Source: Staphylococcus sp. GSSP0090 (GTDB taxonomy: Bacteria > Bacillota > Bacilli > Staphylococcales > Staphylococcaceae). From it: a stretch of DNA of 44,796 nucleotides. A program made the position numbers and the translations under genes. The stretch covers positions 1 to 44,796 of the forward strand of contig NZ_JACBFD010000035.1 of the NCBI RefSeq assembly GCF_013391405.1, given 5' to 3'. The notes below the pieces were generated by a model. That model was not told where the DNA came from and did not search any database. It worked only from the letters and a program-made list of their open reading frames with translations. Numbering within the stretch: the stretch's first letter is position 1; every line of letters begins with the position of its first letter. Below are positions 7,966 to 15,851 of this stretch, in pieces.

Positions 7966-9009
7966 ATGATTAAAGTAAGTCCAAAACAGTTTCTATTTAA
8001 TGTATTGTCTGGCGTAGCCATTGCGATTGTTGCAGGTTTAATACCTAATGCAATCTTAGGGGAGTTATTTAAACTCTTAGCACCAAAATTTTCAGTATTT
8101 ACAACTTTATTGCAAGTTGTAGAAAGTATTCAATTTACAGTGCCGTTATTAGTAGGTGCATTAATTGCCATGCGCTTTAAACTGAGTCCATTAGCAACTG
8201 CTGTCGTAGCTAGCTCTGCGTTTGTAGGCAGTGGTGCAGCACAATTTAAAGATGGTGTCTGGCTATTAGTAGGAGTTGGAGACTTAATTAATACAATGCT
8301 TACTGCAGCTATTGCAGTATTTTTAATATTATTAGTAGGAGAAAAATTTGGAAGTCTGACATTAATTATTTTACCAACAATTGTAGGCGTTATTGCAAGT
8401 GCAATCGGTGTATTGACTTTGCCGTATATCCAAATGATCACAACAGGAATTGGGAATTTAGTAAATTCTTTTACTGAATTACAACCAATCCTCATGTCCA
8501 TGCTTATTGCGCTAGTGTTTAGTTTTATAATTATTTCACCAATATCCACAGTTGCGACTGCCTTAGCGATAGGTATTAGCGGCTTAGCTGCAGGTTCAGC
8601 CTCGCTGGGTATCGTTGCATGTGAAGGAGCCTTAGTGGCAGGGACACTTAAAGTAAATAGAGCAGGTGTACCTATTACGATATTCTTAGGTGGCGTCAAA
8701 ATGATGATTCCTAATATGGTAAGACATCCAATTATATTGCTACCTATTTTTACTAATGCACTGATCACAGGTTTCGTTGGTGGATTAATAGGCGTTGAAG
8801 GTACTAAGGAATCAGCTGGTTTTGGTATCATAGGATTAGTTGGACCTATAAGTGCTTTTAGATTTATGGAACATTCCATTGCATTGAATTTAGTTTTTGT
8901 GTTTATTACATTTTTTGTCGTACCATTTGTAATGGGGTATTTAATTAATACATTTTATATGAAGGTATTGAAAATTTACGACAGAGAAATCTTTAAGTTC
9001 CTAGCGTAA
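7966..9009 (+). CDS. Stand-alone PTS EIIC-like membrane permease (PF13303 type)
   Basis: A 347-residue, glycine- and isoleucine-rich integral membrane protein with about eight to ten helices. The pattern fits the EIIC_2 family (PF13303), a group related to phosphotransferase permeases but lacking the EIIA and EIIB domains. The LVGALIAMRFKLSPLATAVV segment and the loop FGIIGLVGPISAFRFMEHS support this. ATG follows a strong GGGGGAACTTCT site. No EIIA or EIIB gene is adjacent, so it probably does not phosphorylate its substrate alone; that substrate is unknown. A second member of the same family lies at 26210. Confidence 0.8.
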   Translation: MIKVSPKQFLFNVLSGVAIAIVAGLIPNAILGELFKLLAPKFSVFTTLLQVVESIQFTVPLLVGALIAMRFKLSPLATAVVASSAFVGSGAAQFKDGVWLLVGVGDLINTMLTAAIAVFLILLVGEKFGSLTLIILPTIVGVIASAIGVLTLPYIQMITTGIGNLVNSFTELQPILMSMLIALVFSFIIISPISTVATALAIGISGLAAGSASLGIVACEGALVAGTLKVNRAGVPITIFLGGVKMMIPNMVRHPIILLPIFTNALITGFVGGLIGVEGTKESAGFGIIGLVGPISAFRFMEHSIALNLVFVFITFFVVPFVMGYLINTFYMKVLKIYDREIFKFLA

Positions 9010-9092
9010 ATTTACATGATTTGCTTAAAATATGTGTCATATTTTGTAATAAAGTAAAAAATTGTCGATATAGCAAAAAGTTTAAATGAATT

Positions 9093-9123
9093 AAAAAGGC
9101 CACAAATCAGTGGTCTTTTTTTG
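9093..9123 (+). terminator. Rho-independent terminator
   Basis: AAAAAGGCCAC and GTGGTCTTTTTTT form a compact stem with a six-base loop and a long T run, ending the EIIC-like gene. Confidence 0.8.
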
Positions 9124-9375
9124 ATTTAGACAATTTTTTTTGCAAGTTTTACTCCAAAATATAATTTTTTTGTCTATTTTATAGTTTACAGTTATGTAAC
9201 AGAAGTGTGATTTGTAATATTTCAGATTATAGCAGTTTTATGTTTATCAATTTATTCAAGCCTTTTATAGCAAGCATGTGCACAATATTATTGTGACGAG
9301 TAATCGGTTTTAAGTATTACAAAATGAAACAAACATGACGCAATGTTACAAAACGTAATTTGATTTGTAACGTTT

Positions 9376-9392
9376 TGTTAAGGAAGTGTAAT
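9376..9392 (+). promoter_or_regulatory. WalR box of isaA
   Basis: TGTTAA-GGAAG-TGTAAT matches the WalR (YycF) consensus TGTWAH-N5-TGTWAH at every defined position. isaA is a known WalKR regulon member in S. aureus. A probable -10 (TATATT, 9414-9419) follows 21 bases downstream with no good -35, as expected for an activator-dependent promoter. The box overlaps the right arm of a 9-base inverted repeat, ACAAAACGT (9348) and ACGTTTTGT (9370). Confidence 0.75.
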
Positions 9393-9534
9393 ATAACTGA
9401 CCGAAATTTATGGTATATTATTTGTGGCGAAAAGATAAGACATTAAATTTAAAAGATTTCAGCACATACGATAAATAATTTAACGAAAATATAATTAAAC
9501 TTAAAAAAGATATTAATTGGAGGATTTTTTTATT

Positions 9535-10269
9535 ATGAAGAAAACTATTTTAGCATCATCATTAGCAGTAGCATTAGGTGTAACAGGATATGCAGCAACA
9601 GCTGATCACAATCAAGCGCATGCATCAGAAGAAAACATTGATCAAGCACATTTAGCTGACTTAGCTCAAAACAACCCAGAACAATTAAACGAAAAACCAT
9701 TACACGCTGGTGCGTATAACTATAATTTCGTATTAGGTGGAAACGAATATACATTCACTTCAGATGGCCAAACTTGGTCATGGAATTATACAACTGCAGG
9801 TGCTCAAAGTGCATCTTCTAATACTATCCAAGATGTAACTGCTCAAGCAACTACAAACACTAACGAAACTTCAGCTAACGAAGTTCGTACACAACAACAA
9901 TCAAGCAACACTGAAGTAGCAGCTGTTGAAGCGCCTAAAGCTTCATCTAACTCAAATGTTCAAACTGCACAAACAAGTACTTCAACTAAATCAACAACTA
10001 CTTCAACTACAACATCTACATCAAGCATTGATGCAATTGCTAATCAAATGGCAGAGCGTACTGGTGTATCAGCTTCACAATGGAAAGGTGTTATCCAACG
10101 TGAAAGTGGCGGTAACGGAAGTGCAGTTAATGCATCATCAGGTGCTTACGGATATTTCCAATTATTAGGCCATGGTGAACATGCAGGTATGTCAGTTCAA
10201 GATCAAATTGACACAGCAGTTAACGTATACAAATCTCAAGGTTCTAGCGCGTGGGTTGGCTGGAATTAA
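9535..10269 (+). CDS. isaA: Secreted transglycosylase IsaA
   Basis: A 244-residue secreted peptidoglycan lytic transglycosylase that cuts between N-acetylmuramic acid and N-acetylglucosamine during wall turnover. A signal peptide ([20 protein letters not shown], cleaved around HAS) is nearly identical to that of S. aureus IsaA. It is followed by a conserved N-terminal part with [14 protein letters not shown], a Thr/Ser/Asn-rich linker (about 90-165) and the SLT-like domain with the catalytic Glu in QRESGG. The end reads [14 protein letters not shown]...AWVGWN, unlike the GLFQTMPGWG...AWGF of S. aureus IsaA, so the domain is divergent. Start ATG follows TTGGAGG. Confidence 0.93.
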   Translation: MKKTILASSLAVALGVTGYAATADHNQAHASEENIDQAHLADLAQNNPEQLNEKPLHAGAYNYNFVLGGNEYTFTSDGQTWSWNYTTAGAQSASSNTIQDVTAQATTNTNETSANEVRTQQQSSNTEVAAVEAPKASSNSNVQTAQTSTSTKSTTTSTTTSTSSIDAIANQMAERTGVSASQWKGVIQRESGGNGSAVNASSGAYGYFQLLGHGEHAGMSVQDQIDTAVNVYKSQGSSAWVGWN

Positions 10270-10290
10270 TAAATAAATATTAAAGCTAAG

Positions 10291-10326
10291 AGTCTGGGAC
10301 AAAAATAGATGTCCCAGACTTTTTAT
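10291..10326 (+). terminator. isaA terminator
   Basis: AGTCTGGGAC and GTCCCAGACT form a perfect 10-base stem with a 10-base loop and a TTTTT tail. The GGGAC core recurs in the palindromes that follow. Confidence 0.85.
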
Positions 10327-10338
10327 CTTTTAGGCAGT

Positions 10339-10509
10339 AGATGACTAAATTGAAAATGTAAAGTCTCACTGATTTAAAGAACTACTTTTTCATTTTATGA
10401 AAATTAGTAGTTCTTATACATAAGTTAAAGCTTATGTATACCACAAAAAAATTTAGTGAGACTTATGCATGAGCTTTAGCTCAGGTAAACATTTCAATCC
10501 TAGTCATCT
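10339..10509. repeat. Nested multi-branched palindromic element
   Basis: Five sets of complementary arms nest in an ordered way. The outer pair is AGATGACTA (10339) with TAGTCATCT (10501). The middle pair is AAGTCTCACT (10361) with AGTGAGACTT (10455). Within it lie two hairpins, AAGAACTACT/AGTAGTTCTT (10377/10406) and TATACATAAG/CTTATGTATA (10415/10431). A TGAGCT/AGCTCA hairpin lies near 10470, between middle and outer arms. The two strands would fold similarly, giving a cloverleaf-like structure of about 170 bases. It has no convincing coding frame. It may be a dispersed intergenic repeat, a MITE-like element or a structured RNA. Confidence 0.7.
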
Positions 10510-10517
10510 TTGCCGTG

Positions 10518-10563
10518 GTGGGACTACGAAATCTCTATTAGAAAAAATTGATTTCTGTCCCAC
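10518..10563. repeat. GTGGGAC palindrome (dispersed staphylococcal repeat)
   Basis: GTGGGAC and GTCCCAC bracket a shorter GAAAT/ATTTC stem. The spacing and words (TACGAAAT, CTATTAGAAA) resemble the hairpin at 21309 and a half-copy at 1558. It directly follows the nested element and may be part of it. Confidence 0.65.
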
Positions 10564-10575
10564 TCCCTTTTTACA

Positions 10576-10603
10576 TTGACATGTTTGAATATTCTGATAA
10601 AAT
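10576..10603 (+). promoter_or_regulatory. Promoter of the SAM-riboswitch operon
   Basis: A perfect -35 TTGACA is followed after 16 bases by TAAAAT. Predicted initiation is near 10610, a few bases before the riboswitch. Confidence 0.7.
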
Positions 10604-10620
10604 TAATAGTAATTTAAAAG

Positions 10621-10733
10621 CAAAACTTATCCAGAGAAGTTGAGGGAATTGGCCCTATGAAACTTCAGCAACAGACTTTATAAATAAGTACTGTGCTTCG
10701 TCCAACAAGTAACACTACTTGAAAGATAGGTGA
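10621..10733 (+). ncRNA. SAM-I (S-box) riboswitch
   Basis: The conserved S-box series is present in order: CTTATCCAGAGAAG, then GAGGGAATTGGCCC with TATGAAACTTCAGCAAC, a variable P3/P4 arm, and the closing GAAAGATAGG that pairs with CTTATC to make P1. Binding of S-adenosylmethionine stabilises P1 and favours the downstream terminator, so transcription rises when SAM falls. P3 is short and AT-rich but otherwise normal. It controls the aminotransferase and dehydrogenase genes. Confidence 0.93.
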
Positions 10734-10739
10734 CATGTA

Positions 10740-10776
10740 AACTATATGCCACTTTCGTAGGTATATAGTTTTTTTA
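10740..10776 (+). terminator. Riboswitch-controlled terminator
   Basis: AACTATATGCC pairs with GGTATATAGTT (one G-U) around ACTTTCGTA and is followed by TTTTTTT. The loop-side CTTTC can pair with GAAAG of the riboswitch P1 3' strand, a plausible antiterminator contact. Confidence 0.85.
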
Positions 10777-10790
10777 TTAGGAGGACTTTT

Positions 10791-11954
10791 ATGGTGATTT
10801 CAGATAGATTAGCACAAGTGCCAGATAGTTATTTTGCAAAAACAATGGGACAACCTGTGGAACATGGACCATTGCCTTTAATTAATATGGCGGTAGGTAT
10901 ACCAGATGGAGAAACGCCCAAGGGGATCATTGATTGTTTCGCAGATGCCTTGCGAGAGCTAAATAATCAAAAGTATGTAGCATTTCATGGTAAAGATACT
11001 TTTAAACAAGCCATTGTAGATTTTTATCAAAGACAATATAACGTAGAGTTAGATAAAGAAGAGGAAGTATGCATTTTGTATGGTACCAAAAATGGATTAG
11101 TGGCTTTACCATCATGTATTGTTAATCCTGGAGAAAATGTACTATTACCAGATCCAGGTTATACAGATTATAAGGCTGGGGTCTTATTAGCAGATGCACA
11201 TCCTCAACCACTCGTGTTAGAACCACCTTATTACTTGCCACAATGGGATAAAGTAAATAGTGATATATTGAAAAATACACGGTTGGTCTATTTAACATAT
11301 CCTAATAATCCCACTGGATCGGTAGCGACACAATCTGTATTTGATGAGGCTGTAGCGCAATTTAAAGGTACAAAAACAAAAATCGTACATGATTTTGCAT
11401 ATAGTGCATTTGGATTTGATCATAAAAATCCGAGTATTTTACAAACAAAAGGTGCTAAAGATTTAGCAATTGAAGTATTTTCATTATCTAAAGGATATAA
11501 TATGTCAGGTTTTAGAGTAGGGTTTGCTGTCGGAAATAAAGATATCATTCAAGCATTGAAAAAATATCACACACATACGCATGCAGGTATGTTTGGTGCC
11601 TTACAAGACGCAGCGACATATGCGTTGAACCACTATGATGATTTCTTGGATGAACAAAGTAACATTTTTAAACAACGTAGGGATACTTTTGAAGCTAAAT
11701 TAAAGGAAGTCAATATTCCATTTGAACCTATGAACGGTGGTATTTTCTTATGGCTACAAACCCCACCAAACTATGATGGAGAAGCATTTGTTGACTATTT
11801 ATTACAAGAACAATCCATACTTGTTGCACCAGGTATACCGTTCGGTGAACATGGCAAAAATTACGTGCGTATATCATTAGCTATTGAGGATGTGCAATTG
11901 AAGGAAGCTGTTAAGAGAATTCAGTCTCTGAGACATCTATATGAATCACATTAA
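10791..11954 (+). CDS. PLP-dependent class I/II aminotransferase, SAM-riboswitch controlled
   Basis: A 387-residue fold-type I transaminase. Visible residues are PNNPTG (171-176), D201 and Y204 around the cofactor ring, the Schiff-base Lys 234 in SLSKGYNMSGFRVG, and the substrate-carboxylate Arg near the end (YVRISLA). An AGGAGG site six bases upstream fixes the ATG. S-box control implies a sulfur amino acid role. B. subtilis MtnE, the methionine-salvage aminotransferase acting on 4-methylthio-2-oxobutyrate, is also S-box controlled, so that reaction is a reasonable inference; cysteine- or methionine-related transamination is the alternative. The dehydrogenase gene starts 20 bases downstream. 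Confidence 0.88.
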   Translation: MVISDRLAQVPDSYFAKTMGQPVEHGPLPLINMAVGIPDGETPKGIIDCFADALRELNNQKYVAFHGKDTFKQAIVDFYQRQYNVELDKEEEVCILYGTKNGLVALPSCIVNPGENVLLPDPGYTDYKAGVLLADAHPQPLVLEPPYYLPQWDKVNSDILKNTRLVYLTYPNNPTGSVATQSVFDEAVAQFKGTKTKIVHDFAYSAFGFDHKNPSILQTKGAKDLAIEVFSLSKGYNMSGFRVGFAVGNKDIIQALKKYHTHTHAGMFGALQDAATYALNHYDDFLDEQSNIFKQRRDTFEAKLKEVNIPFEPMNGGIFLWLQTPPNYDGEAFVDYLLQEQSILVAPGIPFGEHGKNYVRISLAIEDVQLKEAVKRIQSLRHLYESH

Positions 11955-11974
11955 TTACAAAAGGAGATGCTAAT

Positions 11975-12973
11975 ATGACGCGTATAAAACTTTTCGGCGT
12001 TAGAAACGAAGATAAACCTTATATTGAAGCTTGGTCTCATCAGAATAAAGTTGAAGTTGATTTAGATGAAGATTTATTAACTAGTGAAACTGTATCACGT
12101 GTTAAAGAGTTTGATGGTGTGTCTATATCACAACAAATTCCGTTAGATGAAAGTGTTTATAAGCAATTACACGACTTTGGTATTAAACAAATTGCACAAC
12201 GCAGTGCTGGTTTTGATATTTATGATTTTCAATTGGCGGAAAAATATAATTTGGTTATCAGTAATGTACCCTCTTATTCACCACATTCAATTGCGGAATA
12301 CACTGTTTCACAGGCACTTAATCTAATACGTAATTATAATGATATTCAACAGAAAACGGCTGCATATGATTTTAGGTGGCAACCAGACATATTATCACGC
12401 TCTATAAAAGATTTGAAAGTTGCTGTCATTGGCACAGGACGTATTGGATCAATTGTTGCTAAGATTTTTTCGCAAGGATTTGACGCTGAAGTGGTGGCAT
12501 ATGATATTGCACCTAATGAGGCGTATGAATCATTTTTAACTTATACAAGTACCATCAAAGAAGCAATCCAAAATGCAGATATCGTAACCGTACATATTCC
12601 AGCAAGCAAGGATAATGACTATTTATTTGATGAAACTTTATTTAATGAATTTAAAGCAGGTTCTGTATTTATTAATTGTGCTCGAGGTACAATTGTGAAA
12701 ACAAGTGCTTTAATAGAGGTGTTAGATAGCGGTTTGATAAAAGGTGCCGCATTAGATACATATGAAGGTGAAAAAGGGTTGTTCCCAAGTGATCAACGTC
12801 ATCAATCATTTAATGATGACATATTAAAGCAATTAATTGAACGACCAGACGTCATTGTCTCACCACATATTGCTTTTTATACAGATGCTGCAGTCGAAAA
12901 TTTAATTGTTGATGCATTAGATGCGACGATGGATGTTATAAGAACAGGAGATACACGTTTGCGTGTTAATTAA
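11975..12973 (+). CDS. ddh: D-2-hydroxyacid dehydrogenase (D-lactate dehydrogenase family)
   Basis: A 332-residue cytoplasmic NAD-dependent enzyme reducing 2-keto acids to D-2-hydroxy acids. The nucleotide loop GTGRIG lies at 153-158 with the NAD-selecting Asp 177 in AYD. The catalytic set is Arg 237 (NCARGT), Glu 264 (DTYEGE) and His 298 (SPHIAFY). The length fits D-lactate dehydrogenases of Lactobacillus and staphylococci. AAGGAGATGCTAAT precedes the ATG. Being in the S-box operon, it may act on the keto acid made or used by the aminotransferase rather than, or besides, pyruvate. That is inference. Confidence 0.9.
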   Translation: MTRIKLFGVRNEDKPYIEAWSHQNKVEVDLDEDLLTSETVSRVKEFDGVSISQQIPLDESVYKQLHDFGIKQIAQRSAGFDIYDFQLAEKYNLVISNVPSYSPHSIAEYTVSQALNLIRNYNDIQQKTAAYDFRWQPDILSRSIKDLKVAVIGTGRIGSIVAKIFSQGFDAEVVAYDIAPNEAYESFLTYTSTIKEAIQNADIVTVHIPASKDNDYLFDETLFNEFKAGSVFINCARGTIVKTSALIEVLDSGLIKGAALDTYEGEKGLFPSDQRHQSFNDDILKQLIERPDVIVSPHIAFYTDAAVENLIVDALDATMDVIRTGDTRLRVN

Positions 12974-12989
12974 AATTGAATAACATAAT

Positions 12990-13030
12990 AAAAGTGGGTA
13001 CTTAGCATGGCTAAATACCCACTTTTATTA
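12990..13030. terminator. Bidirectional terminator between ddh and copZ
   Basis: AAAAGTGGGTA and TACCCACTTTT form an 11-base perfect stem with T-rich tails on both sides, ending two convergent operons. Confidence 0.85.
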
Positions 13031-13237
13031 TTATTTTACATCGTAACCTTGGTCTTCTATTGCATCTTTCATTTGAGGCATAGCAACTTTGTCAGCATCA
13101 AAATCAACTTTCACATTGCCTGCTTCTAAACTAACGTCAGCTGTTGATACACCATCCAAATCAGTCAATGCAGTTTCTACTGCATGTTTACAATGGTCGC
13201 AACTCATGCCTTCTACTTGAATTGTTTCTGTAGTCAT
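13031..13237 (-). CDS. copZ: Copper chaperone CopZ
   Basis: A 68-residue heavy-metal-associated domain protein that carries Cu(I) in the cytoplasm and hands it to CopA. The metal motif GMSCDHC places Cys at 13 and 16, and the length equals the S. aureus protein. GGAGG lies eight bases before the ATG at 13237; a frame extension of three codons was rejected. It is the second gene of the copA-copZ operon, 47 bases after copA. Confidence 0.95.
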   Translation of the reverse strand: MTTETIQVEGMSCDHCKHAVETALTDLDGVSTADVSLEAGNVKVDFDADKVAMPQMKDAIEDQGYDVK

Positions 13238-13284
13238 ATCAATCACCTCCTTCTAATAGTCGCTTCTAAATTATTCTGATAACA

Positions 13285-15669
13285 TTATAATTTCATTCGT
13301 TTTAATCTTAACGCATTTGTTACCACACTGACAGAACTTAGTGCCATGGCTGCACCTGCAATCCATGGTGCAAGTAAGCCCAGTGCCGCAATCGGTATGC
13401 CTGCAACATTATAACCAAATGCCCAGAATAAGTTTTGGCGAATATTGCGTATCGTTGATTTACTTGCTTTGATGGCTTTTGGAATTAATAATAAATCGCC
13501 GCCAAGAATCGTAACATCAGCCGCTTCAATCGCGACTTCTGTACCAGTACCGATGGCAATACCAATGTCAGCTTGAACAAGTGCAGGTGCATCATTGACA
13601 CCATCACCTACCATAGCAACCGTGTTACCTTGAGATTGAAGCGATTTAATTTGTGTTGCTTTTTCTTCTGGTAACACTTGTGCAATGATTGTGTCGATAC
13701 CTACTTCATCGGCAATTGCTTGTGCTGTGCGTTCATTGTCACCTGTTAGCATGACGACTTTAATATTGAGATCATGTAATTGTTTAATTGCATCAGCAGT
13801 TGAGTTTTTAACTGTATCTGCAACAGCAATCATACCTCTATATTCTTGATTGATAGCAATTAACATGGCTGTTTTACCAGCATTTTCAAATTGAGTCATG
13901 GCTGTTTCTGAATCTTTAATATCGATATTTTGCATGTTCATAAATTGACGATTACCAACAGTTAAATCTTTACCAGATATATTCGCTTTAATACCGTGAC
14001 CAGGTACTGCTTCAAAATCAGTTGTATCTAATAATTTGATATGTTGCGTTTGGGCATAATTTACAATGGCGTCAGCTAAAGGATGTTCCGAACCTTTTTC
14101 TGCACTAGCTAACAATTGTAAAGCTTCTTCATCACCATCAAAATCAGTGACTACAGGTTTACCATTTGTTATCGTACCAGTTTTATCAAGTACGACGGTA
14201 TCAATTTGATGCGTACGTTCAATATGTTCGCCACCTTTAAATAAAATACCATTTTCTGCTGCTTTGCCAGTGCCTACCATGATTGATGTAGGTGTCGCTA
14301 ATCCAAGGGCACATGGACAAGCGATAACAAGTACTGCTATAGCAGCTACTAATGCCGGTTCAAATTGGCCTTGTTGAACGAATGCAATCCATATAATGAA
14401 AGTTAAAATAGCGATACCGACGACGATAGGTACAAAGTAACCTGAAATAACATCGGCTAGGCGTTGTATAGGTGCTTTTGAGCCTTGTGCATCTTCGACG
14501 ACTTTTATAATAGAAGCGAGCGCTGTATCTTTGCCTACTTTAGTTGCTTCTATAGTAATAGATCCATTTTTATTCATAGTGGAACCAATTACGTTGTCAT
14601 CTTGCGTTTTTTCAACGGGCATCGATTCACCTGTTAACATAGACTCATCTATAGAAGTTTGGCCTTTAATGATCTTACCGTCTACAGGTATTTTTTCACC
14701 AGGTTTAATGATTAAATAATCACCTACAACAACTTCGTTTAAAGGTATCATTTGCTCTTTATTATCACGCAAGACACGTGCATCTTTAGCTTGAAGGTTC
14801 AATAATTCACTTAATGCATTTGTAGTCTGTGTTTTTGCACGCGTTTCTAAATATTTACCAAATAAAATCAGCGTAATGAGTACGGCACTCGTCTCGAAGT
14901 ATAAATGGGGCGTTACATTTGAGTTGAGCAACCATTTCATCATTTCATATAAACTGTAGAAATAGGCAGCGCTTGTACCTAAAGCAACGAGGACGTCCAT
15001 ATTTGCTGATCCATTTCTTAAGTTTTTATATGCCCCCACATAAAACTGCCAGCCGATAATAAATTGAACTGGTGTCGCCAATATAAATTGGAACCATGGA
15101 TTCATAAAAATGGATGGAATTTGTACGCCGAAAAGGTGTACAAACATTGTTAGTAAGAGTGGGGCAGCCAACACTGCAGAAATAATTAATTTAATTAATT
15201 TACTTCTTAATTCTAATTCTTTTTGTGAACTTTTTTCAGCAACTTCTTTTTTAGGTTGCGCATCATAACCTATTTTTTGTATTTTTTTAATTAAATCAGC
15301 AACAGATGTTGAACTAGGATTATAGGAAATCGTAGCATTTTCTGTTGTTAAATTAACTGTTGCTTGATCTACACCATCAGTGCGGTTCAATACTTTTTCA
15401 ATTCGATTGGAACATGCTGCACACGTCATGCCAATGACATCCAATTCAGCAGTTTCATTCAACACACCGTAGCCTGTTTTTTCTATGGTTTTTGTTAAAT
15501 CATCCGCTGATGTTGTTTCTGGATTGTAAGATATTGTAGCTTTTTCTGTTGTAACATTCACATTTGCATCTACATCATCTAATTTATTTAAGTTTTTCTC
15601 AATGCGATTGGCACAAGCAGCACATGTCATTCCAGTAATGCCTATTGTCGTTTTTTTCTGTTCAACCAT
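13285..15669 (-). CDS. copA: Copper-exporting P1B-type ATPase CopA
   Basis: A 794-residue membrane pump exporting Cu(I). Two N-terminal metal domains carry GMTCAAC (Cys 16/19 and 83/86). Eight membrane helices follow, with the ion-site CPC in [13 protein letters not shown], phosphorylation Asp in [12 protein letters not shown], the GSEHPLA nucleotide loop and the hinge [12 protein letters not shown]. The length is close to that of S. aureus CopA (802). AAGGAGGTAACAGCAT precedes the ATG. A promoter and CsoR-type operator lie about 80-100 bases upstream. No csoR gene is nearby, as in other staphylococci where it is encoded elsewhere. Confidence 0.97.
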   Translation of the reverse strand: MVEQKKTTIGITGMTCAACANRIEKNLNKLDDVDANVNVTTEKATISYNPETTSADDLTKTIEKTGYGVLNETAELDVIGMTCAACSNRIEKVLNRTDGVDQATVNLTTENATISYNPSSTSVADLIKKIQKIGYDAQPKKEVAEKSSQKELELRSKLIKLIISAVLAAPLLLTMFVHLFGVQIPSIFMNPWFQFILATPVQFIIGWQFYVGAYKNLRNGSANMDVLVALGTSAAYFYSLYEMMKWLLNSNVTPHLYFETSAVLITLILFGKYLETRAKTQTTNALSELLNLQAKDARVLRDNKEQMIPLNEVVVGDYLIIKPGEKIPVDGKIIKGQTSIDESMLTGESMPVEKTQDDNVIGSTMNKNGSITIEATKVGKDTALASIIKVVEDAQGSKAPIQRLADVISGYFVPIVVGIAILTFIIWIAFVQQGQFEPALVAAIAVLVIACPCALGLATPTSIMVGTGKAAENGILFKGGEHIERTHQIDTVVLDKTGTITNGKPVVTDFDGDEEALQLLASAEKGSEHPLADAIVNYAQTQHIKLLDTTDFEAVPGHGIKANISGKDLTVGNRQFMNMQNIDIKDSETAMTQFENAGKTAMLIAINQEYRGMIAVADTVKNSTADAIKQLHDLNIKVVMLTGDNERTAQAIADEVGIDTIIAQVLPEEKATQIKSLQSQGNTVAMVGDGVNDAPALVQADIGIAIGTGTEVAIEAADVTILGGDLLLIPKAIKASKSTIRNIRQNLFWAFGYNVAGIPIAALGLLAPWIAGAAMALSSVSVVTNALRLKRMKL

Positions 15670-15746
15670 ATGCTGTTACCTCCTTAAGTTAAAATATACA
15701 GTGTCTTATAAAAAACGTGTTATGGATACATTTAATTTACAACTAC

Positions 15747-15775
15747 AATATACCCCCTATAGGTATTAAAGTCAA
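15747..15775 (-). promoter_or_regulatory. copA-copZ promoter with CsoR-type operator
   Basis: On the minus strand, TTGACT and TATATT are separated by exactly 17 bases. The spacer and -10 edge contain ATACCTATAGGGGGTAT (15750-15766), a GC-centred inverted repeat of the kind bound by staphylococcal CsoR. Apo-CsoR would block polymerase and Cu(I) would release it. The operator position inside the spacer is the expected one. Confidence 0.85.
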
Positions 15776-15786
15776 ACAGCATGTTC

Positions 15787-15837
15787 AAAAAAAGACTGAA
15801 ACTTGGTAAGTCCAATAGAATGAACCAAGTCTCAGTC
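15787..15837 (-). terminator. Terminator of the SulP gene
   Basis: GACTGAAACTTGGT and AACCAAGTCTCAGTC form a long stem with one mismatch and a seven-T run on the minus strand. It separates the SulP gene from the copA promoter. Confidence 0.8.
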
Positions 15838-15851
15838 TCGAAATGAAAATG

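Larger units (their letters stand above)
9010..9534 (+). other. Intergenic region upstream of isaA
   Basis: This 525-base stretch holds no supportable gene. It contains an 8-base palindrome (AAAATATG, three bases, CATATTTT) at 9027-9045, the terminator at 9093, a one-mismatch WalR-like site (TGTAAC-N5-TGTGAT) near 9197, the inverted repeat and WalR box at 9348-9392, and the isaA promoter. The region is extremely AT-rich, and the isaA leader is about 110 bases. Confidence 0.6.

Noticed and set aside
8130..8879. A 249-codon antisense frame inside the EIIC-like gene
   Set aside because: Shadow of a membrane protein gene: Ile/Pro/Thr-rich, no start signal, no recognisable domain.
9917..10168. 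An 80-codon Leu/Gln-rich frame inside isaA
   Set aside because: Produced by the repetitive Thr/Ser/Asn codons of the IsaA linker read out of frame.
10415..10440. CRISPR-type repeat
   Set aside because: The inverted arms occur once; there is no regular series of repeats and spacers in the window.
10339..10509. The nested palindrome as a tRNA or T-box leader
   Set aside because: No tRNA consensus loops, no CCA end and no T-box sequence; arm lengths do not fit a tRNA.
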